From Streptomyces xylophagus (lineage in GTDB: Bacteria; Actinomycetota; Actinomycetes; Streptomycetales; Streptomycetaceae), in NCBI RefSeq assembly GCF_000716435.1, contig NZ_JNWO01000015.1, positions 310,001 through 374,000 on the forward strand: 64,000 nucleotides of DNA. Reading direction: 5' to 3'. Numbering within the stretch: the first letter of the stretch is position 1; each line of letters opens with the position of its first letter. The translations under genes and the position numbers were made by a program. Positions 8,301 to 23,300 of this stretch are shown piece by piece. A model generated the notes under the pieces. It worked only from the letters and a program-made list of their open reading frames with translations, was not told where the DNA came from and made no database searches.

Positions 8301-11300
8301 CGACGAGAGCGGCTTCGACTCGGCCGCCCCGCACCGCGGCGGTACGGCCAGCCTGATGGGCGACCCCACGTCGTTCACGCCCGCGTCGGACCCGGCGTAC
8401 AAGTCGGGTGGGCTCAGGCCCCGGCACCTCGCGCTGATCGGCACCCTGGTCGGCGATCCCGCCGACGACCGCCGGGGCACCGGGACCGGTACCGGTCCGA
8501 AGGGCCCGGTCGCGGGCGCCCCGGGCGCGGACCCGCCCGCCCCGGTCAAGCCCACCGTCGACGCCTCCGACACCGCGCCGACCCCGGTGGCCACCACGTC
8601 CACGCCCCTGACGGTGTCCACGTCCTACGGCATGGATCCGGCGGACATCGAACTCACGGACACCGTCCCGACGGAGACCGGGACCGTGCCCGCGGTCGTG
8701 CCGCTCCCGGAGATCACCGTGACCTCCCCGGAGGGCGACACCAGCGCGCCGACCGAGGTGGTGCCCGGCGGGGGACGCCGTACCTCCTACCTCGACGGTT
8801 ACGGGCAACGGCACGACGGCCAGATGGGCCTGGTGCAGATGGAGCCGTTCGCGCCGGACCTGGTCGACGGGCTGCACCGCCAGGTGCTCACCGCGCTCGG
8901 CAGGCCCGCTCCGGGACCGGACGACCCGGTGCTCGGCCAACTGCGGGACGTGCTGTCGGAGCAGCAGATGACGCAGAACATGCCGTATCTGCGCAGCCTC
9001 GGCGGCCACCGGATCGTCCTGGAGGTCGACGGCGTCGACCGGCAGGTGGACGTACGGCTGACGCTCGACAACAGGCGGCCGTCCGTACGGCAGGGCGCGC
9101 TCGACACGAGCGATCCCGACAAGCATGTGGAGCGGCGCGGCTACGGCACCCGGGAGATCGTCTCCGCGCAGCCGTCCGGCACGTTCTCGACGATTCCGGT
9201 GCCGTGGACCGGTTCGGTACCGATCGCGGCGGCGGGCCCGGTCCGCGGGGTGGATCTCGCGCTGGCCGCGACCATCACCCACAACCAGGCGGACGGCTCG
9301 ACGACCGTCACCCAGGTCGTGCAGACCACCAGCGCGCAGCGCAGCAACGAGCCCTCCCGCGCCTACGACTTCACCGACAACTGGCAGGTGCGCGTGGACG
9401 CGCCGGCTCCGGGCACGGGCGTAACAGGCGTAGGCAATGCGGCTGTAGTGAATCCGGGGGCCTCAACGGACGCGACGGACACGGCAGTTGTCGTCGCGAC
9501 GCCCGATCCCGCGCACGACTGGAGTCCGGCCGAGCAGCACGGGTCGGTCACCGTCTGGTTCCCGCAGCACCTCGTGGACGCCGACGCCGATCCCGGGCAG
9601 GCGCTGCCCGCCCCCGCCGACCTCAGGCAACTGCCCATCTACGGCGTGGACTCGGTGCTGAACCCGCGGCGGCTCTACGAGGGTGCCGCGGAGAACTTCC
9701 GGGCCGACCTGGACGACACGTCGTCGGCCCAACTCGCGGACTTCCTCGACGAGTCGATCCTGCGCGGCACGCTGCCGATGCAGGTCGAGGGCGGGTTGTA
9801 CTCGCCGGTGCTCACCGACGCGCGCGGACGTGCGGTCGGCATGATGCGGCTGGACGCGAACGTCACCCGGAACACCCCGGTGGCCAAGAGCCTCGACAAG
9901 AAGATCAACCTCGAGAGCCATGTCGTCACCTCGGTCAAGAACGACCAGAGCACGGCGTTCAGCAGTGGAGTGACCTTCAGCGGCAGTGTCGGCCCGTCCC
10001 TCACGATCGACCACCGCGCGGGGCACCCGGACGCCTCCCACGGCATCGGCGGCACCGTCAACGGCAAGGGCACCGCCTCCCTCGCGGCACAGAACGTGTT
10101 CGGCACCAGCGCCCTCGCGGGCACCATGCACGCGGTGCGCACCAACCGCAGCCATCTGCTGACCGAGGCGGACGTCCAGTACACCCTCACCCTGTTCCGG
10201 CCGGACGGCACCGTCTCCACCTACACACCCCCGGCGTGGACACACGCGCTCGATCTGCGGGTGCTCAGCGCCGAGGACGCGACGGGACACCCGCCGACCG
10301 CGGACGAGGTCCGCGCGCTGCCGCACGAGTTGGCGACGCTGGAGTCGATCGGGCAGTCCACCGCACCGCTCGGGGTGGACGAGAACGACGCGGAGCCGCT
10401 GTTCGAGGACGCGGAGACCTGGCTGCGGGACGAGGGCTTCCTGCCGCCACCGGCGAACGCACCGCGCCGCGGCCGCCTGCCCGACGAGACGTTGGTGCAG
10501 GCCCAGTTGAACAATCTGCGGCGGCTGCAGGAGCTGCGTTCCCCGCTCGGGCTGCGCGCGGCGACGGACTCCATGGTGGACGGCGGCCACTCGCTGTTCC
10601 TGGAGATCCCCTCGGTGACGGGACGGCGCCGGGTACGACTGGAACTGGGCGCGCTCCACGACCCGGACCGGAACGTGGAGCACCGCACGGTGCTGCCCGA
10701 CATCCAGGTCATGGGCCTGGCGCAGGCGGGGACCGGCGGCACCGGCCGGCTCGGCAACACCTACAGCCTCGGCGGCGGGGTCGGCGGCGGGCTCACCGTG
10801 CCCACACCGCACGGCGGCGCGTGGACCCTGAGCGGTACCGGCGACTACCAGTACGTCGGCCAGGCCACCCTCGGCAACACCACCGGCACCACGCTCGGCC
10901 ACGACCAGTTCTTCATCGGCACCGGGCAGAACACCCACGAGTTCGCGGTACCGGCCCGCCTCACGCTCGACCTGTACGAGGGCCCCGGCCAGGAACCGGT
11001 GCGCCGGTTCGGCGAGGTGCAGGCGCCCCGCGCCGAGGGCGATCCGGAGGCCGGTGTACAGCCTCCCGGCGTGCGGGGTGTCGCCGGAATGATCCGGCTG
11101 GCCGTTCCGCACGCGCGGACCGTGGACGCCGCGGAGGACGCGCCGGCCGGTGAGCCGTACACCGTACGGCAGGAGACGCCGGAGGACCGGCAGCGGCTGG
11201 CCATGACGGGCCCGGACGGCACGCCGCACCCGGACGTGGTCCGCGTGCCGGACGACGCGCTGATCGACGTGGTGCGCGGTTCGGCGGCGCTCCAGGACGC

Positions 11301-14300
11301 CTTCCGGCAGATCGTCACCGGCGTCGGTGCCCGCCCCGATGCCGACGCCACCGCGGGTGACGACAACGCCGACGGCGACCCCGCCGCTCCTCCCGGGCGG
11401 ATCTCCCGGCTGGTGGGTGGTGTCACCGGGTTCCTGCGCAGTTCGCTGGTCGGCAGTCCGTTCGCCGACACCACCACGGTGAGCGCCGAGTCCCGCACCA
11501 CCGCGCTCTCGCCCGGTTCGCTGATCGGCCGGGGACACCAGATCTTCAGCGGCACCTACGTGGTGGAGGGACTGACGCTGCCCGGGCTCGGCGCCGACGG
11601 CCAGCTCGCCATCGAGATCGAGGCCGTCGCCCACACGCCCCACCTGACGCAGAGCGTGAACCAGTACCTGGAGACCGGCATCTCCGCCGCCGACTCGGCG
11701 CAGCAGCTCAAGGGACTGGGAAAAACACACCAGTTCGGCCTGGGCGGCTCGGCGACCCAGAACAACCCGCCGAGTCCCACCCCGGCGAGCGGGCAGCCCG
11801 CCGCCTCCCCGGCACCGACGCCGTCCCGCTTCAACCCGTCCGGGCGCTACCAGTACGACCGCAAGAGCGACAAGTCCGACACCCTCAGCAGCAGCACCGC
11901 CACCAACCGGACGCCCACCCAGTCGGGACTCCAGCACCGGGTCACGGCCGACGTCACCTACCTGATCACCGTACGGTCCGGACACCGCAACGTGGTCGCC
12001 AACTCCCTCGGGTTCGGGCCCGCGGAGACCGTCACGCTCGCCGTCGACGTGCCGCGCGGCCTCCAGTTCCTGATGACGGAGAGTCAACTACGGCGCGACG
12101 GAGGGTGGATGGGCGCCTTCGACCCTCCCCTGCCCGCCCCGTCGACGACCGGCCTGACGAGCCCGTCACTGCCCAGTCGCTACGTCCGTGACGGCACCCT
12201 CGGCCTGGCCACTGTCAACTCGGTCACCGAACTCTCCGACCGGGGAACGGGCCCGGCGGCGACCCCGCAGAGCGAGCAGCGCGCCCGACTCCACAACGAG
12301 ACACGGGAGTTGGTGGAGCGGTACGCCCCCGGTGTGACCACCCCCGGCCACGCGTCCTATCTGCCCGGTGTCGCCGCGCTGATCGCCGACAACACCGGTG
12401 TCGCCGGGAAGCGGGCGCTGATCGGGCGCGGCGACGGACAGACCAGGTTCAGCTTCCGGCACCACCGGTTCGGCGGTTCGGCGCTGGTCGAGGTGACGTT
12501 CTCGGCCCGCCCCACGACCACCCCCGTGGACCGGGGCACACGGCGGGGCACCGCGGTGCCGGGCGACAAGTCCGGTATCGAGCAATGGGGTTCGCACACG
12601 CCGGAGGGTCGTTCGCTCTCCTCCTCGGTGGGCCGGACGCACCGTCTCACCGGCAACCCGACTGCCCGTTTCAGCCGCCCCGACACCGACGACCGCACGG
12701 ACCGGCTCGGCCCCTCCGCCCATCTGGTCTCCTCGTCCACCAAGGTCGACAAGCGGGGGCGCACCGCCGAGGACCGGTACTGGCTGCGCACCGACAGCGC
12801 CGCCGACTTCGACGACCTGGACTACGAGTTGGTCGCCACGGTCCGCTCCACCCTGGTCACCGACTGGCCGCCCAACGTGCTGGGCGCCCTGGTGCAGCGC
12901 GGGGTCATCGCCTGGGACGACGCCGACGCGCCGACCCGCTCCTGGCTGAGCCGCACCCTCTCCGGCGAACTCGGCGGCCAGGCCCGGGTACCGGCCCGCG
13001 TGAGCCTGCGCTTCACCGGCAGCGAGACCAACACCGCCCCGGTCACGCCGCCCGCGCTGCCGGCGCCTTCGCTGTCCCGGGTCGACCCCCGTCAACTGCC
13101 CGGCGCACAGCCCGCGTTGCGGGACACGGACCTCTTCCACCCGACCGGCAACGTCCCGGTCTACGGCTTCGACGCCTGGAGCCAGCTGTACACCGCCCTC
13201 GACCAGGTGGCCCCGGACACCGGGAGCAGCTGGCGCTCCCAGCCGGCCTCGACCTCCGACGAGAACGCCTCGGTGCGGCTCGGCGAACTCATCCAGGCGG
13301 GCACGCTGTCGCTGGACACACCCCGTCAGGTCGGCGGCATGCTGGAGGGGATGCCGGGCGCGTACCCGTTGCGGAACGCCCCGGACCAACGGCCCACCCT
13401 CACCGTCTCGTTGTACCGGCCCAGGGCGGTCAGCGACGGCGGCGACGTGACCCTCGACAGGCTGCGGATCAGCTCGCGGAACAGCAGCACGGTCTCCGGC
13501 GGCGACACCACCACCGGGCTGTCGCTGCCGTTCGTCATGAGCGCCGACGACCCCGACCGCAACCTCCTCGGCGCGACCCCGCCGCTGCTCCAACGGCCGG
13601 TGCACGCGAGCAACTTCGGCAGCACGGTCTCCGGCGGGCGCCGCGACTGGCTCAAGACCGGCTCCACCAGCCTGCCCGCCGACGGCCGCGGCACCCGCAG
13701 CTACGAGGTCACCGCCGACGTACACATCGAGGTCTCCGGTCCCGAGGGCGTACGCCATGTCACCGGTACCGCCACGATCCGCGTCGAGGAGCGCGACGCC
13801 CTCGGCCACGGCATCACCGACGCCCGTCCGGTGCCCGGCGTCTACGACCTCCCGGCCCTGCTCACCGCGGGCACCGACACCGCCCCCGAGGACTGGGCGA
13901 CGACCCCGCTGCGGGACGTGACCCCCGCACTGACCGACGGCGTCGACCGCACGGACGGCGGATACCAGTTCTGGGTGGCCACCGGCCCCGACCCGGACGG
14001 CTCCCGCCTAGCCCTGGCCCTCTACGGCGCCTCACGGGCGGCCCGGGCACACGGTCACCCGGCGGAACTGGTCACCCGGGGCCCGGAGGGCCTGCGCATC
14101 TGGTCCTTCGACCAGGACGGCACGCTCACGGGGTCGCCGGTGGGGAGGACGGGGACGGACATCGTGGCGCCCGGTACGGATGGCGGGGCGCCCCGCACGG
14201 GTGAGACGGCACCGGGCTCCACCACCGGTGTCGTAGCGCTTGACCAGGCATGGGCGGACTTCGAGGATGCCGCCGCCGCGTTCGACCGGGCCGAGGAGGA

Positions 14301-17300
14301 CCACGCCGAAGCGCTCGACGACGAAGGCGTGGAGCGGGGTCTGCGGGCCGACGCGCAGCACGCCCTGAACGACGCCGTCACCGCGCTGACGGACGCGGCG
14401 GCCGAGGCCACTCGGACCGCCACGGCCGCGACCACCGCGGAGCAGGAGGCGGACCGGGCCGAACAGAACGTCCGTGACCTCGTCGCCCGCGACAAGACCC
14501 TGGTCGGTGGGATCTCCGGGGCCCGCCGCACGATCGGCTCGCTCACCGACGCGGTCTCCGAGGGCGAGCGCGCGGAGATACGCCTCAGCGCCCAGGCCAA
14601 GACCGCCCGACGCCACCTGGCCGACCTCACGGCCCGCGCCGCGGCGGCCTCGACGACGAGGCCCTCCGGCTCCGGCCCGGGCGACACGGAGAACGTTCCG
14701 GTACCGGGCCCGTCCGGCACGGACGGTGCTACGACGGTCGAGAGCGCGACGCCGGATAGGGTCACGCAGAACTCGGACACGCCGGGCACGACCACGTCGG
14801 ACACCGTCACGCCGGACACTGTCGTAGGACCCGCGCCGGAAACGGCCGTAGGACAGCCGGTCGGGGACGACACCACCGCCCCCACCCCTGCCGTAGATCC
14901 CCGTCTCGCCCGGCAGATCGACGAAGTCACCGCCGACGTAGGCAAGTTGGACGCCGACCTCGCCGAGGTGCGGGCCGGGCTGGAGCGGGACCGTGCCGCG
15001 CGCGAGGACACCGAGGCCGGCCTGGCGCGCGACGAGGCGGCCCTGCGCGAGGCGCGGGCGCAGCTCCCCGGCGCCCAGGCCACGGCAGGCACTCTGCGCA
15101 CGGACGCAGGCACGGCTCGCGACACTGCCACGGGCGCGGCCCTCGTCCACGAGGACGCACGCGAGAACCACGAGCAGGCGGAGCAACAGCTCCACGATAT
15201 CGACGCCCGGATCGACAACGCCGTCGGCAGGCGCGACGACGCAGCGGCCCGCCGGGCGGCGGCGGAGACCCAACTCCCGGGCGCGACCGGCCCGGTGCTG
15301 GTCTCCGGCCCCTCGACGCTGCCCACCTCACACTCGACGCTGGCCTCCATCACCCCGCGCTGGCCGGGCTCGGGCCGCCCCCGCGCGGCGGGTCCCTCCA
15401 CCGGCAACACACCGGGCCCCGGCGACGGCAACACCCTCGCGAGCGGCGACTCCACCACCAGGAACGAGAACTCCGGGGACGGCGGCGGCCGTTCGGACAC
15501 GCACACCGACTCGACCACCTCCGACTCGACATCCCTCGTCCCGCCGAAGGACACCCCACCGACCGGCGACAACGACACCACAGGCGGCAACCCCGGCACC
15601 ACCTCCGACCAGGACAACGCGTTCGACGCCCTGGTCGGCAACACCACGACGTTCGGGCACCTCGGCAGCAACTCCGGTGAGGGCAGCGGCAGTACGTCCT
15701 TCAACCCCGTCGTCAGCACCACGACCCAGAACCCCGGCACCACGCCCGCCGACCCGCACAGCACACCGGCGGACGCGGACACCCACACCCAGGACGAGAC
15801 GGAGGCCGCCACCCTCACCCCGGACGAGGCAAAGGCCAAGACCGAAGCCAAGGGCAAGGGGCGCGCCCAGGACGACGCGGACCCCGTGCCGGCCAACCGC
15901 ACGGCGTCCCGGCCCCCGGCCTTCCAGGTGCGGCCGGCCCGAGGGCGTCCGATCGACACCCGGGGCGACGGCCGGTGCATGCTCTACACGTTCATCGGCA
16001 CCGACCCGGAGCGGGTCCGCGACGCGCTGCCCGGACTGCGTACCGAGGCCCCGGACACCTACGCCTGGCTCAGCCGACCGAGCCAAGTCCGCGCCGGAGT
16101 GGCCGAGTTCGCCCACTGGGAGAGGGGGGCCTCCCCGATGCCCCCGGCCGGCCGGCATCTGATGGTCGCGGCGGACCGGCTGCGCATCCTCGCCGATCAC
16201 CGACTGCTCATCGCGCGCGGCGAGCGCCCGTTGCCGCACGAGGTGGTCGGTCAGGTACGGCAGACGCTCGTGCCGTGGTTCGACAAGCGCACGGCGAAGA
16301 TGAGCCGGCCCGAACTCCTCACCACCCTCGACGAGTACGGCATCGAAGGGGTGACGGAGCCGGAGCAGTTGGACGATCTCGACACGCGCTACATCGACGC
16401 GCTGACCACGGACGACGCCATCGGCCCGGCGACGCCCGGCGCGCCGGACATGTTCGCGTATCTGCGCGACACCGACCGGCTGCCCACACTGAACGACCTC
16501 TCCGACGCGGAACTCCGCAGGCTGCTCGGGCACGGCTACACCGAGAGCGACGCACAGTTCACCGACGCCGAACTGGCCCACGCGCTCCACGCCGTCGGGA
16601 ACTGGTCACAGACCTATGAGAGCAACGAGGGCGAGTTGTTCCTCCCGTTGCTGGCGGACACCCTGGACGTGGCCGTGGAGGTACTGCGGCCGGGCGACTC
16701 GGCAGACACCGCCACCGTCAGCGTCATCGGGCCCGCCTCCGCCACCCGGGTCATCGAGGTCCACTACACAGGCCTGAACCACTACAGCGCGACCGACGCG
16801 GGCCCCCTCATCGTCGACGACACGACGACCACCATCACGCCGTCGCAGGCGCCCCGGGGTCCGGAGGACGCCAACAGCGTTCAGCCGGAGGGCCGTTACC
16901 GCCCCGCGCCCGTCCGCGACGCCGACGAGGACCGGCCCGCATCCCGTGTCACCGATCCCGCGCCCAAGGACACGTGGCACGCCCTGCGTCCGCACGCCCG
17001 GGCTGCCGTGCACTCCGCGGAGCGGTTCGATCCGCACGCGGATCAGTCCACCCCGCCCCGCCCCGGCGCCCTGAGCGGTGCGACGACTCTCATCCGGGCG
17101 CAGATCCGTCGTATCCAGGCCCCGAACGGCCAGTGGGTCCGCGACTACACGCTCAACCTCCCGGTCACCACGACCGACCCGGCGCTCACCACCCAACTCA
17201 ACGAGCGCATCACGCGGTTGCTGGACACCCACCTCAACTCCGGTCTCGCACTGCCCAGTTCAGGCGACCAGCTGCACGTCAACCTCAACCTGATCAGCGA

Positions 17301-20300
17301 CTCCGCGCACCCGGAGGCGATCACCCTCACCGACTCCGGGAACCCGGCTCGCGCCGACCAACTCCACCTGGACGTCAACCATTCCGACGCGGTCCTGCTC
17401 CACGAGATCCTGCACTACCTCGGCCTGCCCGACCAGCAGCGCGACAACGACTTCCTGCTGCGCAACCACCCCAACAGCACCACCGTCCACACCACCGGCG
17501 TCATGGCCACCACCCAGACCCCGGTCCACATTCCCCGCCGCTACCTCCGCACCATCGAGAACGTCACCTCCGCGGGCCCTCAACTCCACGACCACACAAA
17601 CCAAGACCGGACGACCCCCGCCCAGAACCCCGACACCAATCCCATTCCCACAGACACCCCCCTCACCTGGCCCGCCTCCCAGGCCCCGACCGCACAGCCG
17701 CCTGCGCGGGGCCAATTGCCGTCGAGCTATGTGAATTCCTACGGTGCGCGTCCGGACGGCACGGTCGGTTTGGTGTACGCGGAGCCGTTCTCCGACGAGG
17801 TGATGGAAGGGCTGCACGGTCAGGTCTACGAGGCGCTCGGGCTGGACGTGGACAACCCGCCCGAGTCGGTGCGTGAACAGGTGCGGGGTGCGCTGAGCCG
17901 GGAGACTCTCTCGCTTCAGCTGCCGTATCTGCGCTCGAACGGTGGTTACCGGATCACGGTCCGGGTCGACGGGCGTGATCGCACCGTCGACGTACAGCTG
18001 ACGCTTTCCGACGCACGAACGTCGTTGCGGCAGGGGCGCTTTGACACGCGTGATCCGGACAAGCATGTCGAGCGGCGTGGGTTCGGTACGCGGGAGAACT
18101 TCTCCAGTCAGCCGGCGGGTACGTATCGGACGGTCCAGGTGCCCTGGACGGGTACGTGGCCGATCACGGCGCCGACCGCGGTGCGGGCGGTGGACGGTTC
18201 GGTGACGGTGTCCCTCACGCACAACCAGGCGAGCGATGCCACCACGGTCACGCAGGCCGTCCAGACCACGTCTTCCCAGCGCTCCAACGAGCCCTCTGAT
18301 GCTGTGGAGTTCACCACCCACTGGCGGGTGCGCGTCGATGCCCCCGCGGTCACTGCGGCGCCCACCGCACCCCCCGCGCCCGCCACCGCCCCGGCGACGG
18401 ACGGGTGGGGCGCGCCGGTGTCGCACGGTTCCACCACGATCTGGTTCCCGCAGCACCTCACCACCGCCGATCCGGCGCCGGGTTCGCTGCCCGACCCCGC
18501 CGCGCCGACCGATCTGCCGCTCTACGGCGTCGACTCCGTGATCGACCCGAGGGCCCTGTACGAGCACGTCCACCAGGCGTTCCACGCCGATCTGGACGCC
18601 ACCGCCGCGGGGCAGGTCTCGGACTTCCTCTCCGAGCAGGTGCTGCGCGGCACGCTGCCGATGCAGATCCATGGCGGGCTCTACTCGCCCGTGATCACCA
18701 ACGCCGACGGCGCGGCGGTCGGCATGCTTCGCCTCGTCACCCAGCCGGGGACGAGCACCCCGCAGCGGCAGAGCATCGCGGGAAAGATCAACCTGGAGAG
18801 CCATCTGGTCAACACCGCGAAGGTGGACCTCTCTTCGAAGTACACCAGCGGTATCGGCATCAGTGGCAGCGCCGCTGTCGCCCTCACCGGTGACCACCAT
18901 CAGGGTCATCCGGACGCGTCGAGCACCATTGGCGGCACTCTCGGTCTGCGGGGGCAGACCCAGGCGACCGTCACCAACACGTACAGCGCGAGCAGTTCCG
19001 CCGGCACGATGCACGCCATCCGCACCAACCAGAGCCATCTGCTCGCCCCCACCGGCGTCACCTACCGGGTCACTCTGATCCGGCCGGACGGTACCGAGAC
19101 GCGGGCCCCGGCGCTCACCCAGGCGCACGGCATGGACTTGCGGCTGCTGAGCAGGACGGCCGCCGCCGGGCACCCGCCGACCGCTGCCGAGACGCGTGAA
19201 CTCCCGGACTCGCTGGAGCGGTTGGACGGTATCGGGCTGAGTGCGGCCCCGCTCGAAGTCACCGGCGCGGACGGCCTGTTCGACGAGGCCGAGGCGTGGC
19301 TGCGCCGCGAGGGCTTTCTGCCGTCCGCTCCCACAGGGATGGGCGTGGTGCGCAACTACGAGCCCGAGCACCAGATTCGGCTGCACGCGCAGCTCAACAA
19401 TCTGCGCCGGCTGCGCGAGGCCCGCTCCCGCACGGGGCTGCGTGCTGCCACCGATGCCATGGTCGACGGCGGTCACTCCCTGCACTTCGAGGTGCCCAAC
19501 AGCACGGACACGGGCGTGCGTCGGGTCCGGCTGTTGCTCACCGCCGACCGTGACACCGGGCAGGCCAGTACCCATGACCTGGTCCTGCCGGGTATTCAGG
19601 TCATGGGTCTGGCGCAGATGTCGGGCAGCGACGCCGAGCAGCGAGGTGAGTCGTACAGCGGTGCGTTCGGGGCGTTGGGCAGTGTCGGCGGGCCGTTGCC
19701 CAGGTGGGGGTCCATCGGGTTCGGGGGCGACTATCAGTACGGCCACCAGGTCACGCACGGCGACACCGTGGGCGGGGCCACCGGCCATGACCAGTTCTTC
19801 ATCGCCACCAACCAGGACAGCCACGCGTTCGACGTGCCGGTGCGGTTGGCCCTGGACCTGTACGCGAACGACACGGACGAGCCGAGCGAGCGGTTCGGGC
19901 GGAACGTCAACCAGGCGGCCCAGCCGGCCGTAGCCCCAACTGTCCCCGGTGCGCCGCCCGTTGCCCCCGCGCCGGCGCCTACGGTCACCGGTTCGCTGCG
20001 GCTGGCGGTGCCGGACGGCCGTACCCACGCGCCCTCGGCGACCCCCGCACCGCGCGCCGCACGTGCCGACGGGGCGCCGCGTGATGTGGACCGGAACGAC
20101 AGGGACCGTCTCGCCGCGACCGACAACCAGGGCACCCCGCTTCCGGGTCTGGTGCGGATACCGGACGACGCGCTGATCGACACCGTGCGCGGCTCCGCGG
20201 CCATCGAGTCGGTCTTCCGGCGGGCCGCCCGGGAGATCCGCAACCAGGCCCAGCAGGCGACGCCCGCCACCCCGGCCACCGGCCCGATCCTCCCGGTCAC

Positions 20301-23300
20301 TGCCCCCGGCACGGCGCCCGCCCCCGCCGCGCCGCAGCGCGCCGGCGTCCTCCCGCTCGCCGGGCACGGGCTGATGGACAACAGGACGCGTGCCGCCGAG
20401 ACCCGGCACGCGGCGATCACGCCGGGCAGTCTTGTCGCCCACGGGCACGAACTGTTCAAGAACTCCTACGTAGTTGAGGGCCTGAGCCTGCCGGGGACGA
20501 TGGCGGACGGTCAGTACTCGCTGGAGATCCAGGCGGTGGCGCACGCGCCCCGGCTGCTGGACACCACCCGGCAGTACCTGGAGACGGGCGTCTCGGCCAC
20601 CGACAGCGCCCAGCAACTCAAGTCCCTGGGAAAGTCACACCAGTTCGGCGGTACCGGCTCGGTCACCCAGAACTCGTCCACACCGGTGGCGCAGAGCAAC
20701 ACCGGTTCCGGGTCGGACGGTTCGGGCTCCACCGGCCAGAGTGCCACCAAGCCGAACAAGAACCAGTTCAACCCGGCGGTACGGCTCAACAAGGTGTCCC
20801 GCACCGACACCTCCGACACGCTCTCCGCCAGCACGGGCGTCAACCGCACCCCCACCGAGAGCGGAACCCTGCACCGGGTGGTCGCCGACGTCACCTATGT
20901 GGTCACGGTCCGGGCCGGCTCCCGCACACTGGGCAACGGGGTCGCCGACCTCGGCACGATCGCCCCCGTCACCTTCGCGGTGGACGTCCCGGGCGGCGTC
21001 CAGTTCCTCATGACGCAGGGTCAACTCGACCGTGACGCACGGTGGATGGGCTCGGTGAACGGTCTCACCCCGGCGCCCGTCCAGGGCCAGGCTCCGCTGC
21101 CGGCGGCCTACGTGAACAATCGGCAACTGGGCCTCGGCGGCGTCCTCTCGGTCACCGAGTACGAGAGGGCCCCCGCCCCGGCAGCCGTCGCCGGCCAGGT
21201 CCCGTTGCTGCCGGTTCACGACAGGGAGCGGCGCGGCCAGGTCGGGCGCGAACTGCTGGCCCTGGTCGCGACCGAGGCACCCGGAGTGTTCACCCCCGGG
21301 CACGTCGGTTACCAGCCCGGTGTGCACAGCCGGATCGCCCAGCTCACCTCCACGGCCGGACTGCGCTCGCTGCCCGGACGCGGCCCGGACGGCACCCCGC
21401 ACCCGGCCACCACCCGCTTCCACTTCCGCCACCACGGTTACGGCGGCGAGCGGCTGATCGAGGTCACGCTGCGGGCGAGGCCCCGGCGGACCCAGAACCT
21501 GGCCGGGATCCGGGGCACCTCCACCCCCGGCTCGGGTCTCGAACAGTGGCAGTCGCACACCGCCGCGGGCCGCACCACCACCCGTGCCTCGGTACGGCAG
21601 ACGCAGCTCCCGATCACGCCGACGGTCCGCTATCTCCGTCCGGACCAGGGTCCCGATCCCTTGACGACGGACCGCTCGGCGCCGGGCGTCACCCCGCAGT
21701 CGGCCAGCGGCATCACGGCCCGGCGGGCGACCACGGCCGACAACCGTTTCTGGCTGCGCACGGACAACGGTGCCGACTTCGACGGCCTGCGCTACGACTA
21801 CGAGCTGACCGTCCGCTCCGCGCTGGTCGTCGACTGGCCGCCCAACGTCATCGGCGGTCTCATCCAGAACGGCGTCATCGCCTGGGCCGACGCGGACGGC
21901 GACATACGCCAGTGGATCGACGCGATGCTGGAGGGAGGCAACGCGCGCACCAGCACCGTCCCAGTCAGCCTGGCGCTGCGGTTCACCGGCACCGAGACCA
22001 ACGTCCCCGCGCAACCGGCCTCGGTGACCGCCCCGTCCGCGGAGTCCGGCGTCGACCCGCGCAACACCGTGCTGCCCGGCCCCGCCCGCACCCCGTATCT
22101 GGCCGACGCGCAGATGTTCCATCCGGTGGGGCCGACCCCGGCGTTCCACTTCGACGGCTGGGCACACCTGGAGACGGCGCTCAACGCCGTTGCGCCGCGC
22201 GGCGGACGCGGCTGGCACGCGCAGATCACCTCCGTCTCGGTGGAGGGACAGGCCGTCCGGCTCGGCCAGTTGATCCAGGCCGGGCAGGTCTCGCTCGACC
22301 GCCCCCGGTTGGCCGCCGACCTCACCCGCCAGCTGCCCGGCACCGCGCCCTTCGAGGGGGCACCGGGCCAGGCCCCGTCGATCGCGGTGACGCTCTACAA
22401 CCCGCGCCGTTCCACCCATGCCGACGACGTCACCCTCGACCAACTCCACAACACCACCGACACGGTGAGCACCGCCGCCGGCGCCGACCACTCCATGGCG
22501 ACCTCGTTCACGCAACTCCTCAGCGGTGACGACAACAATCGCCAGCTCGGTGGGATCAACGTCCCGGTCGCCCAGCGGCAGACCCAGCCCTCCAGCTTCG
22601 GCGGCACCACCACCGGCAGTCGCCGTGACTGGCTCAAGTCGGGCAGCACCTCCGCACCGGCCAACGGGGCGCGCGGGACGCGGAGTTACGTCGTCGACGC
22701 CGATGCCCACCTGCTCGTCGAAGGACCGCAGGGCACCCGTCACGTCACCGGCACGGTCACCCTCCGCATCGAGGAGCGTGACCTCCTCGGCCACGGTCTG
22801 CTCACTCCGGCCGAGTCCCCGGAGGACGTCCACGACCTGCCCGCCCTCGTCCCCGACTGGGCCACCGCCGAGCCGCACACGCTGCCCGAACGGCTGCACT
22901 CCGCGATCCCGGCCGGCAGCCATGGCGTCCAGTTCTGGGTGGCCCTCGGCGCCGACCCGCAGGGCGAACACCTCGGCCGGGCTCTCTACATGGCTTCCCG
23001 TACGGCCGTGCTCGGCAACCGTCCGCTGGAGTTGATGACCCGTGACCAACAGGGCGTCCGCCGTTGGGAGTTCACCCCCGAGGGCGCGCTCGTCACTGCC
23101 GACCCGGATCTGACCACCGCGTGGACCGCCTTCCACGCCCAGGCGGAACTCCTGCACACCGCCACCGACACCCTCGCCGACACCCCGCAGCTGCTGAACC
23201 TCCGTTTCGCTGCCCGCAGGGAGGCCAACCAGGCGTACACGGCCGTCGCGAAGACCCACCGGGAGGCGCAGCTCGCGGTCACGAAGGCGACCGCCGCCCA